Source: Flavobacteriales bacterium
GTDB lineage: Bacteria; Bacteroidota; Bacteroidia; Flavobacteriales; JASBRU01
Length of the DNA stretch: 64,000 nucleotides
Direction: 5' to 3'
Assembly: GCA_030149285.1 (NCBI GenBank)
Contig: JASBRU010000005.1
Location: 1 to 64,000 of the forward strand
The position numbers and the translations under genes were made by a program. Shown piece by piece: positions 29,282-38,292 of the stretch. Numbering within the stretch: position 1 is the first letter of the stretch; each line of letters begins with the position of its first letter. Below the pieces are notes generated by a model. That model was given only the letters and a program-made list of their open reading frames with translations, made no database searches and was not told the DNA's origin.

Positions 29282-30127
29282 ATGAAGTTAAAAAGATTGT
29301 TGCTTGTAGGCTATTGTGTATTAGTGGGTTTGGTAAGTTATGCACAATCCGGATTAATTATCATCTCAGAAACAGGGGAGCCATTTAAAGCTGGTATAAA
29401 TAGCTGGTTACAAACACCTTCTTACTCCGTTAATACTTACATTAACAAAATTGATACTACATCTATATATATTGATGTAGTACTGAAAAATGATTCTTTA
29501 CCCAATCTTTCAAAAAAAATACAGCTATATAAAAATGAAACATCTGTTTATATAGTCACAAAAACGACTAGAGATACCTACAAAATAAGATACAGAGGAA
29601 ATACAACCAACAACCCTACATATAAAACCGGACTCTCAGCTACTCCCTATTCTAAGGAAGAAAAGATAAAGCTCCCCAAAAAGCTAATAATTGTTGCCCA
29701 AGCTAAACCCGACACTATATCTGTAGCTATACAACCTACAGACTCTATGGTTATTGCTATAAAACCTTCCGAGGTAAAACCAGATACAATTGTAGAAGTA
29801 TTACCTACAGACACAGTAAACATCATAGATACTATGCCTATAGTAAAAGTTGATGCCGGTAAATTGGCTGAAGAAATAAAAGCAATTGAATTTGAGTTTG
29901 AAAAATTACTAAAAGCAAAAGCTATTGTTGAAAGTAATGCCTTAACTACAGATGATATGGTACTCTTAGCATCTCAATTGAAGTTTGACAACACTAAACT
30001 ACAGTTTTTAAAACATGCCATTGAATTTGTAACTGATAAAGAAAACTTTACAAAAACTATAGAGTTATTACAATTTGAAACTAGTAAAGAAGAACTTAGT
30101 TCCTACATAAAAAGTAAAACCCAATGA
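29282..30127 (+). CDS. Exported DUF4476 domain protein
   Basis: 281 residues from ATG 29282. A signal peptide (LLLVGYCVLVGLVSYAQ, cleavage likely before SGL) is followed by a beta-rich domain (about 25-120) and a Thr/Asp/Pro-rich linker with repeated PDTI/PTDT. The C-terminal helical DUF4476 module is about 205-281 (LLASQLKFDNTKLQFLKHAIEFV, then LLQFETSKEE). DUF4476 is common in Bacteroidota exported proteins, with unknown function. The frame extends upstream to 29159, but that overlaps the divergent gene and lies beyond the promoter element. It overlaps the DUF423 gene by 4 bases (ATGA). Confidence 0.8.
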   Translation: MKLKRLLLVGYCVLVGLVSYAQSGLIIISETGEPFKAGINSWLQTPSYSVNTYINKIDTTSIYIDVVLKNDSLPNLSKKIQLYKNETSVYIVTKTTRDTYKIRYRGNTTNNPTYKTGLSATPYSKEEKIKLPKKLIIVAQAKPDTISVAIQPTDSMVIAIKPSEVKPDTIVEVLPTDTVNIIDTMPIVKVDAGKLAEEIKAIEFEFEKLLKAKAIVESNALTTDDMVLLASQLKFDNTKLQFLKHAIEFVTDKENFTKTIELLQFETSKEELSSYIKSKTQ

Positions 30128-30516
30128 CACGAAAGATACTTATAACCGGTGTGTTATTAGCTGCAGTAGCGGTAATGTTAGGTGCACTTGGAGCACACAG
30201 TTTAGAAAAACACTTGTCTGCTGATAGCTTACTAAGTTTTAAAACAGGTGTTCGATATCAAATGTACCATGGTTTGGCTTTGTTGTTCCTAGGTTTATTA
30301 AATAGAATGTACGACCATAAAATTTTCAACACAGTATACTGGTTATTTACAATTGGAACCTTATTTTTCTCATTATCTATTTATTTATTAACAACTCGCC
30401 CTATCACTCACTTAGAGCTTGGCTTTTTAGGTCCAATCACTCCAATTGGGGGTATATTACTCATTTCAGGGTGGTTAACACTTCTTTTTACTTTTATTAA
30501 AAGAAGCGATTGGTAA
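30124..30516 (+). CDS. DUF423 (YgdD-like) small membrane protein
   Basis: 130 residues with four membrane helices. Family motifs are ALGAHSLEKHLS (about 20-31), FKTGVRYQMYHGLALLFLGL and FLGPITPIGGILLISGW near the C terminus. DUF423 proteins sit in the inner membrane; function unknown. The start overlaps the DUF4476 stop, so the two genes are probably co-translated. Confidence 0.88.
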   Translation: MTRKILITGVLLAAVAVMLGALGAHSLEKHLSADSLLSFKTGVRYQMYHGLALLFLGLLNRMYDHKIFNTVYWLFTIGTLFFSLSIYLLTTRPITHLELGFLGPITPIGGILLISGWLTLLFTFIKRSDW

Positions 30517-30589
30517 TTTTTGCGTGTTAAAATTGGCCGATTGGGGAAAAAAGCAAGCAAAAAAGTTCCTTAAATCGATGATTTTGCCC

Positions 30590-30597
30590 TAGATTTG
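30590..30597 (+). promoter_or_regulatory. -7 element of the pckA promoter (TAGATTTG)
   Basis: Perfect TAnnTTTG match leaving a leader of roughly 40 bases. Only a TTC is found near the -33 position. Confidence 0.55.
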
Positions 30598-30644
30598 CAG
30601 ACTAATTTCATTAAATAAAACGAAGTAGAACCAATTTCGAACTA

Positions 30645-32255
30645 ATGAGCGAAAAAGGATTAAAAGCTGCCAATGCGAATATTGAAGCATATGGCATCAA
30701 GAATTCAGTTGTAAACTGGAACCTATCCCCAAAAGAATTAGCAGACATTGCTGTAGAAAAAGGACAAGCTAAGCTTGCTGACAATGGTGCAATATCTGTA
30801 AATACTGGCGAATTTACTGGACGTTCTCCTAAAGACCGTTTTATAGTAATGGACGAGCTGACTAAAGACTCAGTATGGTGGGGCGATATAAACATTGCAT
30901 TTGATGCAGAAAAATTTGATAAACTATACGATAAAGTAACTGACTACCTTTCTGGTAAAGAAATATACGCACGTGATGCATATGCATGCGCAGACCCGCG
31001 TTATCGTATGAACATTCGTGTAATAAACGAATACTCTTGGTCTAACATGTTTGCTTACAATATGTTTTTACGTCCAACAGAAGAAGAGATTAAAAACTTT
31101 GACCCGGAATGGACAGTAATTAATGCGCCGGGCTTTATGGCTGATCCAGCTGTAGACGGTACCCGTCAGCATAACTTTGCTATTTTAAGCTTTACACGTA
31201 AAACCATTATTATTGGTGGTACTGGTTATACAGGAGAAATCAAAAAAGGTATCTTCTCTGCCCTTAACTTTATCTTACCTCACCAAAAGAATGTATTATC
31301 TATGCATTGCTCTGCAAACGTAGGTGAAGACGGCGATACAGCTGTATTCTTTGGTCTTTCAGGTACAGGTAAAACTACTTTATCTGCTGACCCTAACCGT
31401 AGATTAATTGGAGACGATGAGCACGGTTGGAGTGATGACAGTGTATTTAATTTTGAAGGTGGATGTTATGCTAAAGTAATTGACCTATCTGCTGAAAAAG
31501 AACCAGACATTTTTAATGCAATTAAGCCAGGCGCTTTATTAGAAAACGTTTGTTTTATTGGCGATACTAATGAAGTAGATTATACGAGTTCTGAGATTAC
31601 AGAGAATACTCGTGTAAGCTATCCTCTTGATCACATCAACAATACACAAGACCCATCTATTGGAGATAAACCAAAAAATATTTTCTTCCTTACGGCAGAT
31701 GCATTTGGTGTTTTACCTCCAATATCTAAATTAACTCCCGGACAAGCTGCTTTCCACTTTATATCTGGTTATACTGCAAAAGTTGCCGGTACAGAAGCTG
31801 GAATTACTGAGCCAAAAATGGCTTTCTCAGCATGTTTTGGAGCACCATTTATGCCTTTACATCCAACACGTTATGCAGAAATGCTAAGTGCTAAAATGCA
31901 AGAAGCAGGTGTAAATGTATGGTTAGTAAACACAGGATGGTCTGGCGGACCTTATGGTATTGGTAACCGTATGAGTTTAAAACATACTCGTGCAATGATT
32001 ACTGCAGCCCTTAATGGTGAGCTTGATAATGTTGAGTATACTGAGCATGCTGTATTTGGTTTAAATATGCCTAACTCTTGCCCTAATGTTCCTAGCGAAG
32101 TATTACACCCACGTAATACATGGGAAAGCAAAGAGGCTTACGATAAAAAAGCAAATGAATTATCTATAGCATTTAACAAGAATTTTGAGAAGTTTGCAGA
32201 GTCTGCAAATGAAGAAATCTTAGCTGGGGCACCAAATGTGACTCAAAATGCTTAA
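30645..32255 (+). CDS. pckA: Phosphoenolpyruvate carboxykinase (ATP)
   Basis: 536 residues, full length. Converts oxaloacetate and ATP to PEP, CO2 and ADP at the start of gluconeogenesis in the cytoplasm. Visible motifs: GEFTGRSPKDRFI (about 51-63), the P-loop GLSGTGKTTL at 237-246 (Lys243), the metal site IGDDEHGW, and RVSYPLDHI. It is a single-gene unit with its own promoter element and a strong terminator. Codon use looks like a well-expressed gene. Confidence 0.97.
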   Translation: MSEKGLKAANANIEAYGIKNSVVNWNLSPKELADIAVEKGQAKLADNGAISVNTGEFTGRSPKDRFIVMDELTKDSVWWGDINIAFDAEKFDKLYDKVTDYLSGKEIYARDAYACADPRYRMNIRVINEYSWSNMFAYNMFLRPTEEEIKNFDPEWTVINAPGFMADPAVDGTRQHNFAILSFTRKTIIIGGTGYTGEIKKGIFSALNFILPHQKNVLSMHCSANVGEDGDTAVFFGLSGTGKTTLSADPNRRLIGDDEHGWSDDSVFNFEGGCYAKVIDLSAEKEPDIFNAIKPGALLENVCFIGDTNEVDYTSSEITENTRVSYPLDHINNTQDPSIGDKPKNIFFLTADAFGVLPPISKLTPGQAAFHFISGYTAKVAGTEAGITEPKMAFSACFGAPFMPLHPTRYAEMLSAKMQEAGVNVWLVNTGWSGGPYGIGNRMSLKHTRAMITAALNGELDNVEYTEHAVFGLNMPNSCPNVPSEVLHPRNTWESKEAYDKKANELSIAFNKNFEKFAESANEEILAGAPNVTQNA

Positions 32256-32276
32256 GAAAAAATATTACTTATGATT

Positions 32277-32302
32277 AAAGCCCGCATGATGCGGGCTTTT
32301 TT
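32277..32302 (+). terminator. Terminator of pckA
   Basis: A perfect 10-base-pair stem (AAAGCCCGCA/TGCGGGCTTT) with a TGA loop, followed by T residues, about 20 bases after the pckA stop. Confidence 0.9.
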
Positions 32303-32329
32303 ATGCTTACAATTTTATATTTTTAGCAA

Positions 32330-33799
32330 ATGCTAAAAGACTCCACACTTCAAAAATTATGGAACAATGGGTATATAATTACGCTCTTGCTTCCTCTATT
32401 GTTTATAAATGTGCCTAATAGCCATGACTGGGGTGGAGACTTTGCCCAATACATACACCAAGCTATAAACCTAGTTGAAGGTATCTCCCAAAGTGAAACA
32501 GGATATATATATAATTATGAGTATGCTTTATTAGGACCTGAAACCTATCCAATGGGTTTTCCAATTTTATTAGCACCTGTTTATAGCCTATTTGGAAACT
32601 CAATACATGCTTTCACATACTTTATGAGTATACTAGCCATTGTATTTGGTATTATATGTTTAAAGTTTTTTAAACGATTTACAAAAAGGGAGTATCATGC
32701 AATATTGATGTTATTGGTAATTGTATACAACCCTTGGTTTTTGCGATTTAAGGCTGAAGTACTTGCAGAAATACCATTACTTATATTTTTCACACTTATC
32801 CTATCCATTTACTTAAGCAAGAGTTCTAGTACTAAAAAATATATTCTCTTGGGCTTATTAAGTGGTTATATGCTTTTAATTAAAAGCATTGGCTTGGCAT
32901 TAGTTGGCGGCATACTACTAAATGAATTTGTTAGCTGGTTACGTAAGGAAAACACTCCATTTATAAAAAACAGTATAACTTATGTAGCTTCATCAGCTCT
33001 TTTGTACGCTTTGGTAAGCCTCATTCTTTTCCCATCATCACAAGAAGCATTCTCGCACTTTAGTGGACTAGTAGCAATTGATGGCTCACTAATTCTTAAG
33101 AACCTAGATTACTATACAGCCATATTTCAGCAGTTTTTTAATGAGTTTACAGGCTCTAGTTGGTCTTTTATCAATTACTTTCTAAAAGCATTTGCTCTTT
33201 TGCTGGCCTTCTTCGGTTTTTTAAGTAGACTGAAAAAACCAACTGTGCTAGAGTATACTATTATTTGTGGGGCAGTAATATTACTGGTATTTACTACAAA
33301 CGCTGGTGGCTTCAGGTATCTACTCCCTTTTTTACCAATATTAATGATATACATTTATGAAGGCTTTAAAGTAATTAAACTTCCGTATACGGTAAACGAA
33401 AAATGGATATCAGCCATTATCTTTTTTGCTTTTATATTGGTTTCACCTAAAGTAATGAGTGAGATTATTGAAAAGCAAACCGATATAAAACATGGTCCAC
33501 AAGAACCCGTAGTTATTGAGGCTTTTGAAGCTATTGATAAGTATGTTCCTGAAGATGCAATTATTCTCTTTAGTAAGCCAAGGGTATTGGCATTATATAC
33601 AGCTAGAAAGAGTATGGGGAATAACCCTGACCCAAGCTCTAACTCTACTAATCAGCTAGCTACAAAAAATAGTTTTGATTTTATATTATATAATACGGAT
33701 TTATCTAACCCTGACTTAGAATTATATATAGAGAAACACACTGACACATTAGAATTACTTTGGACTAATGATAGGTTAAGCCTTTATAAAAGATTATAA
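32330..33799 (+). CDS. GT39-like multi-pass membrane protein
   Basis: 489 residues with about 10-11 membrane segments. The first loop has SHDWGGDFAQYIHQA (acidic residues as in GT-C active sites), followed by YPMGFPILLAPVY and AEVLAEIPLLIFF. This order resembles ArnT/PMT-like GT-C transferases, but the NKPP motif of the other GT39 in this window is missing, so assignment is weaker. It is a single gene after the pckA terminator, and its stop overlaps the convergent phoH stop by 6 bases. Donor and acceptor unknown. Confidence 0.65.
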   Translation: MLKDSTLQKLWNNGYIITLLLPLLFINVPNSHDWGGDFAQYIHQAINLVEGISQSETGYIYNYEYALLGPETYPMGFPILLAPVYSLFGNSIHAFTYFMSILAIVFGIICLKFFKRFTKREYHAILMLLVIVYNPWFLRFKAEVLAEIPLLIFFTLILSIYLSKSSSTKKYILLGLLSGYMLLIKSIGLALVGGILLNEFVSWLRKENTPFIKNSITYVASSALLYALVSLILFPSSQEAFSHFSGLVAIDGSLILKNLDYYTAIFQQFFNEFTGSSWSFINYFLKAFALLLAFFGFLSRLKKPTVLEYTIICGAVILLVFTTNAGGFRYLLPFLPILMIYIYEGFKVIKLPYTVNEKWISAIIFFAFILVSPKVMSEIIEKQTDIKHGPQEPVVIEAFEAIDKYVPEDAIILFSKPRVLALYTARKSMGNNPDPSSNSTNQLATKNSFDFILYNTDLSNPDLELYIEKHTDTLELLWTNDRLSLYKRL

Positions 33800-35155
33800 T
33801 AACTCATTTGCCAAGTTTGCCAACTCAGAGCGCTCACCTTTCTCTAAGGTAACATGCGCAAACAATTTATTACCCTTTAATTTATCTATTAAATAAGATA
33901 ACCCGTTTGATTGTTCATCTAAGTATGGTGTGTCAATTTGGTTTACATCGCCTGTAAAAATAATCTTAGTGTTCTCTCCCGCTCTGGTAATAATTGTTTT
34001 TACTTCATGTGGTGTTAAGTTCTGTGACTCATCTACTATAAACATTACGTTAGACAAGCTTCGACCTCGTATATAAGCCAACGGTGTAACCATCAACTTC
34101 TCCTGATTAACCATTTCCTCTATACGCTTATACTCTTTATCTACTTCCTTAAACTGATTTTTAATAAACTTCAGGTTATCCCAAAGTGGCTGCATATAAG
34201 GGTTTATCTTAGATTTAATATCGCCAGGTAGGTAACCAATATCTTTATTACTTAAAGGCACTATGGGGCGTGCTAAATATATTTGCTTAAAGTTTCTGCG
34301 TTGTTCTATAGAACCCGCTAAGGCCAATAGTGTTTTACCTGTACCAGCCACACCTTGTAAGGTTACTAGTTTAATCTCAGGGTTCATAATAGCATGCAGG
34401 GCAAATGTTTGTTCAGCATTTCTGGGTTTCACTCCATAAGTTGCTCTTTTTTCTACCTTTTCAAAAACATTCTCAAAAGGATTATAATAAGACAGCATAG
34501 AACTTTTTGCACTCTTTAAAATATAAAAGTGATTTGGTATTGGGTTTTCTATCTCCTCTACCAGTTCAGCATCAATTTTAGTGGCTTTAAACAACTCATC
34601 TACAATTTCCGGACGTACATCATCTACTTGATGCTTACCGGTAAATAAACTGCTTAAATCTTTTACTTTACCTGTTTCATAATCTTCTGCCACCATGTTC
34701 AAAGCCTTGGCCTTTAACCTCAGGTTTATATCCTTGGTAACCAATATTACTCTTTTATCTTTTTCTTCTTCAGATAAGCTTAGTGCAGCATTTAATATTT
34801 TATGATCCATCTTGTTACCTACATATACCTTTTGTGCATCAATAGTTATATGTTCGGTATTCATTACCACCTTAAATTTTCCTTTTTTAGGTCCATTCAA
34901 GTTTATCCAGTTCTGCAAGGTATTGTCGGCAGATATCTTGTCTATAAAGCGTATAAACTGCCTTGCCTCATAGTTTTTTGTATCGTTCCCTTTTTTAAAC
35001 TCATCGAGTTCTTCCAATACTGTTATTGGAATTGCCACATCATGCTCATCAAAATTGTTGATTGCATCATGATCGTAAAGGATTACCGAGGTATCTAAAA
35101 CAAATATTTTTTTCTCTTTCTTTTTTCGGGTAGTTGTTTGCTTCGCTGCTGCCAT
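33794..35155 (-). CDS. PIN domain-PhoH family ATPase (PhoH2-like)
   Basis: 453 residues. A Lys-rich start is followed by a PIN ribonuclease domain (about 15-150; FVLDTSVILYD and acidic residues in VLEELDEFKKG), a linker, and a PhoH ATPase domain from about 245. Walker A is GVAGTGKT with Lys274, Walker B is MFIVDESQNL, and sensor residues are in IIFTGDVNQID. PhoH2 proteins are RNA helicase/RNase enzymes; the cellular target here is unknown. ATG 35155 is preferred over a TTG one codon upstream. Confidence 0.9.
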   Translation of the reverse strand: MAAAKQTTTRKKKEKKIFVLDTSVILYDHDAINNFDEHDVAIPITVLEELDEFKKGNDTKNYEARQFIRFIDKISADNTLQNWINLNGPKKGKFKVVMNTEHITIDAQKVYVGNKMDHKILNAALSLSEEEKDKRVILVTKDINLRLKAKALNMVAEDYETGKVKDLSSLFTGKHQVDDVRPEIVDELFKATKIDAELVEEIENPIPNHFYILKSAKSSMLSYYNPFENVFEKVEKRATYGVKPRNAEQTFALHAIMNPEIKLVTLQGVAGTGKTLLALAGSIEQRRNFKQIYLARPIVPLSNKDIGYLPGDIKSKINPYMQPLWDNLKFIKNQFKEVDKEYKRIEEMVNQEKLMVTPLAYIRGRSLSNVMFIVDESQNLTPHEVKTIITRAGENTKIIFTGDVNQIDTPYLDEQSNGLSYLIDKLKGNKLFAHVTLEKGERSELANLANELL

Positions 35156-35331
35156 CAAAGGGTGTGTTTTTATATCATGTTCACATTAGCTATCTGCAAC
35201 TAATGTAGGAACTCAAGGTTAAGCATATGTAAAGTACAAAACTTAAGTTGAACAATTATAAAGAAGATATCAACAGAGCAGGTGAAACGGTTTATAAGTT
35301 TTAAACTATAAAAGAAAGCTAAACGTAATTG

Positions 35332-35679
35332 TTATATGTTGAAGATATTATTAAGGGAATCTTTTATCTTATACTGAAGAGTAGTTATCAATTCTTCATC
35401 TAAATAATTATATATATCTTCAATATCTAACACCTCAATAACAGGAATATTAAGGGTTTTATAATTATCCTTAATTCTTGCTTTTTGCTCGTCTTCCATA
35501 ACATAAATAATATCCGACCACTCAATATCATTTACTTTAATCTGCCTTTCACTTTTCTTACTCAAACCAACAGAGCGAATGTTGAAACGCATATCATTTT
35601 TAAAAATATATTCTGCCGTCCTACTTCTTCGTTTATTGCGTCCGCAAACTACCAATACATTTGGTTTAAAGCTATTCAT
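35332..35679 (-). CDS. Short low-molecular-weight phosphatase-like protein
   Basis: 115 residues. The N terminus has a beta strand followed by VCGRNKRRSRTAE, containing the C-X5-R signature (Cys12, Arg18) of low-molecular-weight tyrosine phosphatases. The usual C-terminal DPF general-acid motif is not obvious; an Asp cluster (VLDIEDIYN) lies near residue 82. The family is often annotated as a protein-tyrosine-phosphatase in Bacteroidota. It starts 2 bases after the stop of the truncated haemoglobin gene, so they form one unit. A phosphatase role is plausible, but arsenate-reductase-like chemistry cannot be excluded. Confidence 0.7.
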   Translation of the reverse strand: MNSFKPNVLVVCGRNKRRSRTAEYIFKNDMRFNIRSVGLSKKSERQIKVNDIEWSDIIYVMEDEQKARIKDNYKTLNIPVIEVLDIEDIYNYLDEELITTLQYKIKDSLNNIFNI

Positions 35680-35681
35680 AG

Positions 35682-36074
35682 TTAAGCCTTGATATGCTTA
35701 TTATACTCATTAATCTTCATTAACATCAATTGCTTCATTCCTTTTGCTCTTACTAGAGCTTCCTCTGCTTTAGCACCTTCAAAGTTTTCTAGTAGCGTTT
35801 GCTCCCACAACAGCAGCCATCTATCAAAATGATGTTCTTTTAATGGCTCTAACATATTCAAATCAATATGTTTTATCATTGGGTTTCCTTTGTATGTGTT
35901 CTTGCCTAGCAATACAGACTCCCAAAAACTATACATTATTGGGAAATGCTTATCCCAATCTATATCCATTACATCATTAAATATATAACCTATCACATCA
36001 TCTTTTAGCACCTTGCTATAAAAGGTTTGTACTAAAAATTGGATGTCCTCGGATAATTTTAGTTCTCTTTTCAT
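35682..36074 (-). CDS. Group III truncated haemoglobin
   Basis: 130 residues with the group III pattern: FYSKVLKDDVIGYIF, then HFPIMYSFWESVLLG, GNPMIKHIDLN (His likely the proximal or nearby haem residue), and HHFDRWLLLWEQTL. These cytoplasmic haem proteins bind oxygen or nitric oxide. It is followed after 2 bases by the phosphatase-like gene and lies 20 bases downstream of the DUF1684 gene, so a three-gene unit is likely. Confidence 0.88.
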   Translation of the reverse strand: MKRELKLSEDIQFLVQTFYSKVLKDDVIGYIFNDVMDIDWDKHFPIMYSFWESVLLGKNTYKGNPMIKHIDLNMLEPLKEHHFDRWLLLWEQTLLENFEGAKAEEALVRAKGMKQLMLMKINEYNKHIKA

Positions 36075-36094
36075 TCTTGCAATCTATCTTATAC

Positions 36095-36697
36095 TCAATG
36101 ACTTCCAGCATATGCCTTTACGCCTGCCTTAATTTTAACTTCTAAGTGATTTTCATCCGGTGGTATTGGGCATGAGTATTTATGGTTATAGGCACAGTAA
36201 GGATTATACGCTTTATTAAAATCTATAACCATAGTGTTTCCGTTCGGTATTGATAGATCTATAAACCTGCCTCCAATATAGCTCTCCTCTCCATTTGTTA
36301 AATCTGTAAAGGGCAAAAACAAATAGTTTTCATGCTCTAAAGTCTGACTTAACCTTACACTTTGATAAATACTTAATTTATACTCTACTCCATCTATTTC
36401 AAAAATAGCCTCACCGTACTTTACATAGGTTGGTAATCTACTAGTAGTCGTTTTCATTTTAAAAGGAACAGCATCTTCTGTTCTTACAAACTTTGCCTCT
36501 ACCCTATACTTTTCATCTATTGTAAAAAAGTTAAGCTCCTTAAACTCGGTTAAGCCTTGGTCTGTTAATGGCGATTCTGCGGGGTTAGAAAACTCAGTAT
36601 TTAGTTCTTTTTGAAAACCTTCAATTTCTTGATGATGAGTTTGAGAAAATACTGAGATACCAATAAGAAGTAATAAGCAGGTAATTGTGGTTTTCAT
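36095..36697 (-). CDS. Exported DUF1684 protein
   Basis: 200 residues with a signal peptide (ITCLLLLIGISVFSQ). The DUF1684 signature is present: F..LNFFTIDEKYRVEAKF, YLFLPFTDLTNGEESYIGGRF (about 125-145) and DFNKAYNPYCAYNHKYSCPIPP near 160-181. The conserved Asn-Pro-Tyr-Cys-Ala-Tyr and Cys-Pro-x-Pro-Pro elements suggest a metal- or ligand-binding fold, but no reaction is established for the family. First gene of the unit with the truncated haemoglobin. Confidence 0.85.
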   Translation of the reverse strand: MKTTITCLLLLIGISVFSQTHHQEIEGFQKELNTEFSNPAESPLTDQGLTEFKELNFFTIDEKYRVEAKFVRTEDAVPFKMKTTTSRLPTYVKYGEAIFEIDGVEYKLSIYQSVRLSQTLEHENYLFLPFTDLTNGEESYIGGRFIDLSIPNGNTMVIDFNKAYNPYCAYNHKYSCPIPPDENHLEVKIKAGVKAYAGSH

Positions 36698-36790
36698 AGC
36701 TTGGAAAGTATGTAAATTAATATTTTATAAAAGTACTGTTTCTATGGTTTTAGCTATTATGATGTATGTCATCAATAAAAAAACTTTTAG

Positions 36791-37159
36791 TTAGCCCATA
36801 TTAATTATGACTAAGAGTAATGTTACAAGAGCAGGTACTGCCTGAATAAAGAATATTTTTTTACTGGCAGTTAATGCACCATAAATTCCAGCAACAATTA
36901 CACAGCCTAAAAAGAATAGCGAAACATTTATTGACCAAGTCTTATCTGAGATAAACAGACTCCATATTAATCCGGCTGATAAAAACCCATTATACAAGCC
37001 TTGGTTTGCTGCCAATGCTTTTGTGGGTTTAAACAATTCTTTGGGTATGGTTTTAAATGTTCTTTTTCCAATAGTTTCCCATGCAAACATCTCTATATAT
37101 AATATATATAAATGCTCTATAGCAACAAATGCTATGAATACCTTGGCAACTACTTCCAT
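36791..37159 (-). CDS. DUF1304 small membrane protein
   Basis: 122 residues with four membrane helices. Family motifs are FVAIEHLYILYIEMFAW (about 11-27) and ANQGLYNGFLSAGLIW (about 52-67). DUF1304 proteins are inner-membrane proteins of unknown function. It stands alone on the minus strand between the DUF1684 gene and tRNA-Arg. Confidence 0.88.
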   Translation of the reverse strand: MEVVAKVFIAFVAIEHLYILYIEMFAWETIGKRTFKTIPKELFKPTKALAANQGLYNGFLSAGLIWSLFISDKTWSINVSLFFLGCVIVAGIYGALTASKKIFFIQAVPALVTLLLVIINMG

Positions 37160-37212
37160 ATGAAAGGCTTTTAAGTTATTAATGAATGGTTCTAAGATAA
37201 TACTATAGAAAT

Positions 37213-37240
37213 AAAAAAGCCCCTTCTAATGAAGGGGCTA
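37213..37240 (-). terminator. Terminator of tRNA-Arg
   Basis: Minus strand stem AGCCCCTTC/GAAGGGGCT with ATTA loop, followed by six T, directly after the tRNA 3' end. Confidence 0.85.
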
Positions 37241-37243
37241 AAG

Positions 37244-37317
37244 TGACCTCGACAGGATTCAAACCTGTAACCTCTTGAGCCGTAATCAAGTGCACTATTC
37301 AGTTATGCTACGAGGCC
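37244..37317 (-). tRNA. tRNA-Arg (ACG)
   Basis: A 74-base cloverleaf on the minus strand. The acceptor stem is GGCCTCG/CGAGGTC with one G-T pair and A as discriminator, the anticodon stem is CTTGA/TCAAG around TTACGGC (anticodon ACG, read as inosine-34 after TadA editing), and the T arm contains GTTTGAATC. CCA is not encoded. Own promoter and terminator. Confidence 0.95.
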
Positions 37318-37331
37318 ATTTTAAGAGGGTG

Positions 37332-37360
37332 CAAATTTACATAATGTTATATAAACTCAA
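37332..37360 (-). promoter_or_regulatory. Promoter of tRNA-Arg (TTG-N18-TAAATTTG)
   Basis: On the minus strand TTG (37358-37360), 18-base spacer, then TAAATTTG (37332-37339), 14 bases before the tRNA 5' end. Confidence 0.75.
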
Positions 37361-37367
37361 AAGCTTT

Positions 37368-37652
37368 CTAACATATTTCTGCACTCAACCCTCTACTTAA
37401 TAATTTATTGCATTTTGATACTAACTCTTGGTACTCGCCAGATTTAACACCACATTTCCCTTTGTAATGCACCAATATAGTGCATTGCTCTGCCTGCTCA
37501 GGACTATGCTCACATATTTCAATTAATGAATCTATCACAAAATCAAAAGTGTTTACATCATCATTGAAAAGAATAATTTCGTGCTCTTTTATGGCCACTG
37601 TAGCCACATCTAGCTCTTCTTGGTATTGCTCTTGATTATTGGTCATCATCAT
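37368..37652 (-). CDS. clpS: ATP-dependent Clp protease adaptor ClpS
   Basis: 94 residues. The ClpS fold has IILFNDDVNTFDFVIDSLIEIC (about 27-48; the NDD.NT..FV pocket that binds N-degrons) and VHYKGKCGVKSGEYQE. It delivers N-end-rule substrates to ClpAP or its relative. Three successive ATG codons open the gene; all give nearly the same product. The start overlaps the plsY stop by 17 bases, so the two are translated together. Confidence 0.92.
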   Translation of the reverse strand: MMMTNNQEQYQEELDVATVAIKEHEIILFNDDVNTFDFVIDSLIEICEHSPEQAEQCTILVHYKGKCGVKSGEYQELVSKCNKLLSRGLSAEIC

Positions 37653-38259
37653 TACCTTTTTTTGAAAAACTGATTCTACTTTCTTCTTTATTTAGTAAAC
37701 GTTCTATATTTTTTTGATGTGTTATGAGTACTAAGATAGCAACTGCAACTGAAAATATTATCATAGAAAGCTCAGTTTCTTCATACTTAAATACAATCCA
37801 AAAAGGAAATGCCAGCGATGCTAGCATAGAGCTTAAGGATACATAACGTGATATTATAAATACTACTGCAAAAGTTGCTATAGATAATAATGCTGCATAA
37901 GGATGAATGGCTATTACAATACCCAACAGTGTTGCTATACCTTTACCTCCTCTGAACCCTACATAAACCGGAAAGATATGCCCTAGAACAGATGCTATAC
38001 CCAATATAATTTTAACATCTGTAGAATTTGGTACTCCCGGAATAACATAAACAAGGTATACGGCAAGGAAACCTTTAAGTACATCTAGCAACAAAACAGG
38101 TATACCGGCTTTTAAACCTAAAACCCTTATTGTATTGGTTGCTCCTGCATTACCACTACCATACTCTCTTACATCAATACCATAAAAAATTTGACCCACC
38201 CAAACTGAGGAGGCAATAGATCCCATTAAATATGCTATAAGTACGGTTAAAAATATCAT
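37636..38259 (-). CDS. plsY: Glycerol-3-phosphate acyltransferase PlsY
   Basis: 207 residues with about six membrane helices. Signature motifs are AYLMGSIASSVW (about 9-20), GSGNAGATNTIRVLG (about 34-48) and GHIFPVYVGFRGGKGIAT (about 92-109). It transfers acyl groups from acyl-phosphate to glycerol-3-phosphate, the first step of phospholipid synthesis, and needs PlsX, not in this window. It lies 33 bases after the start region of the large exported-protein gene's end and overlaps clpS. Confidence 0.94.
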   Translation of the reverse strand: MIFLTVLIAYLMGSIASSVWVGQIFYGIDVREYGSGNAGATNTIRVLGLKAGIPVLLLDVLKGFLAVYLVYVIPGVPNSTDVKIILGIASVLGHIFPVYVGFRGGKGIATLLGIVIAIHPYAALLSIATFAVVFIISRYVSLSSMLASLAFPFWIVFKYEETELSMIIFSVAVAILVLITHQKNIERLLNKEESRISFSKKGNDDDQ

Positions 38260-38292
38260 GTTGTAGAGGTCGGGCGCAAGTTACCTATTTTA

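Noticed and set aside
35156-35331. Possible small gene or RNA upstream of phoH
   Set aside because: No convincing frame or stable structure beyond a 7-base inverted repeat (ACATTAG/CTAATGT); left unassigned.
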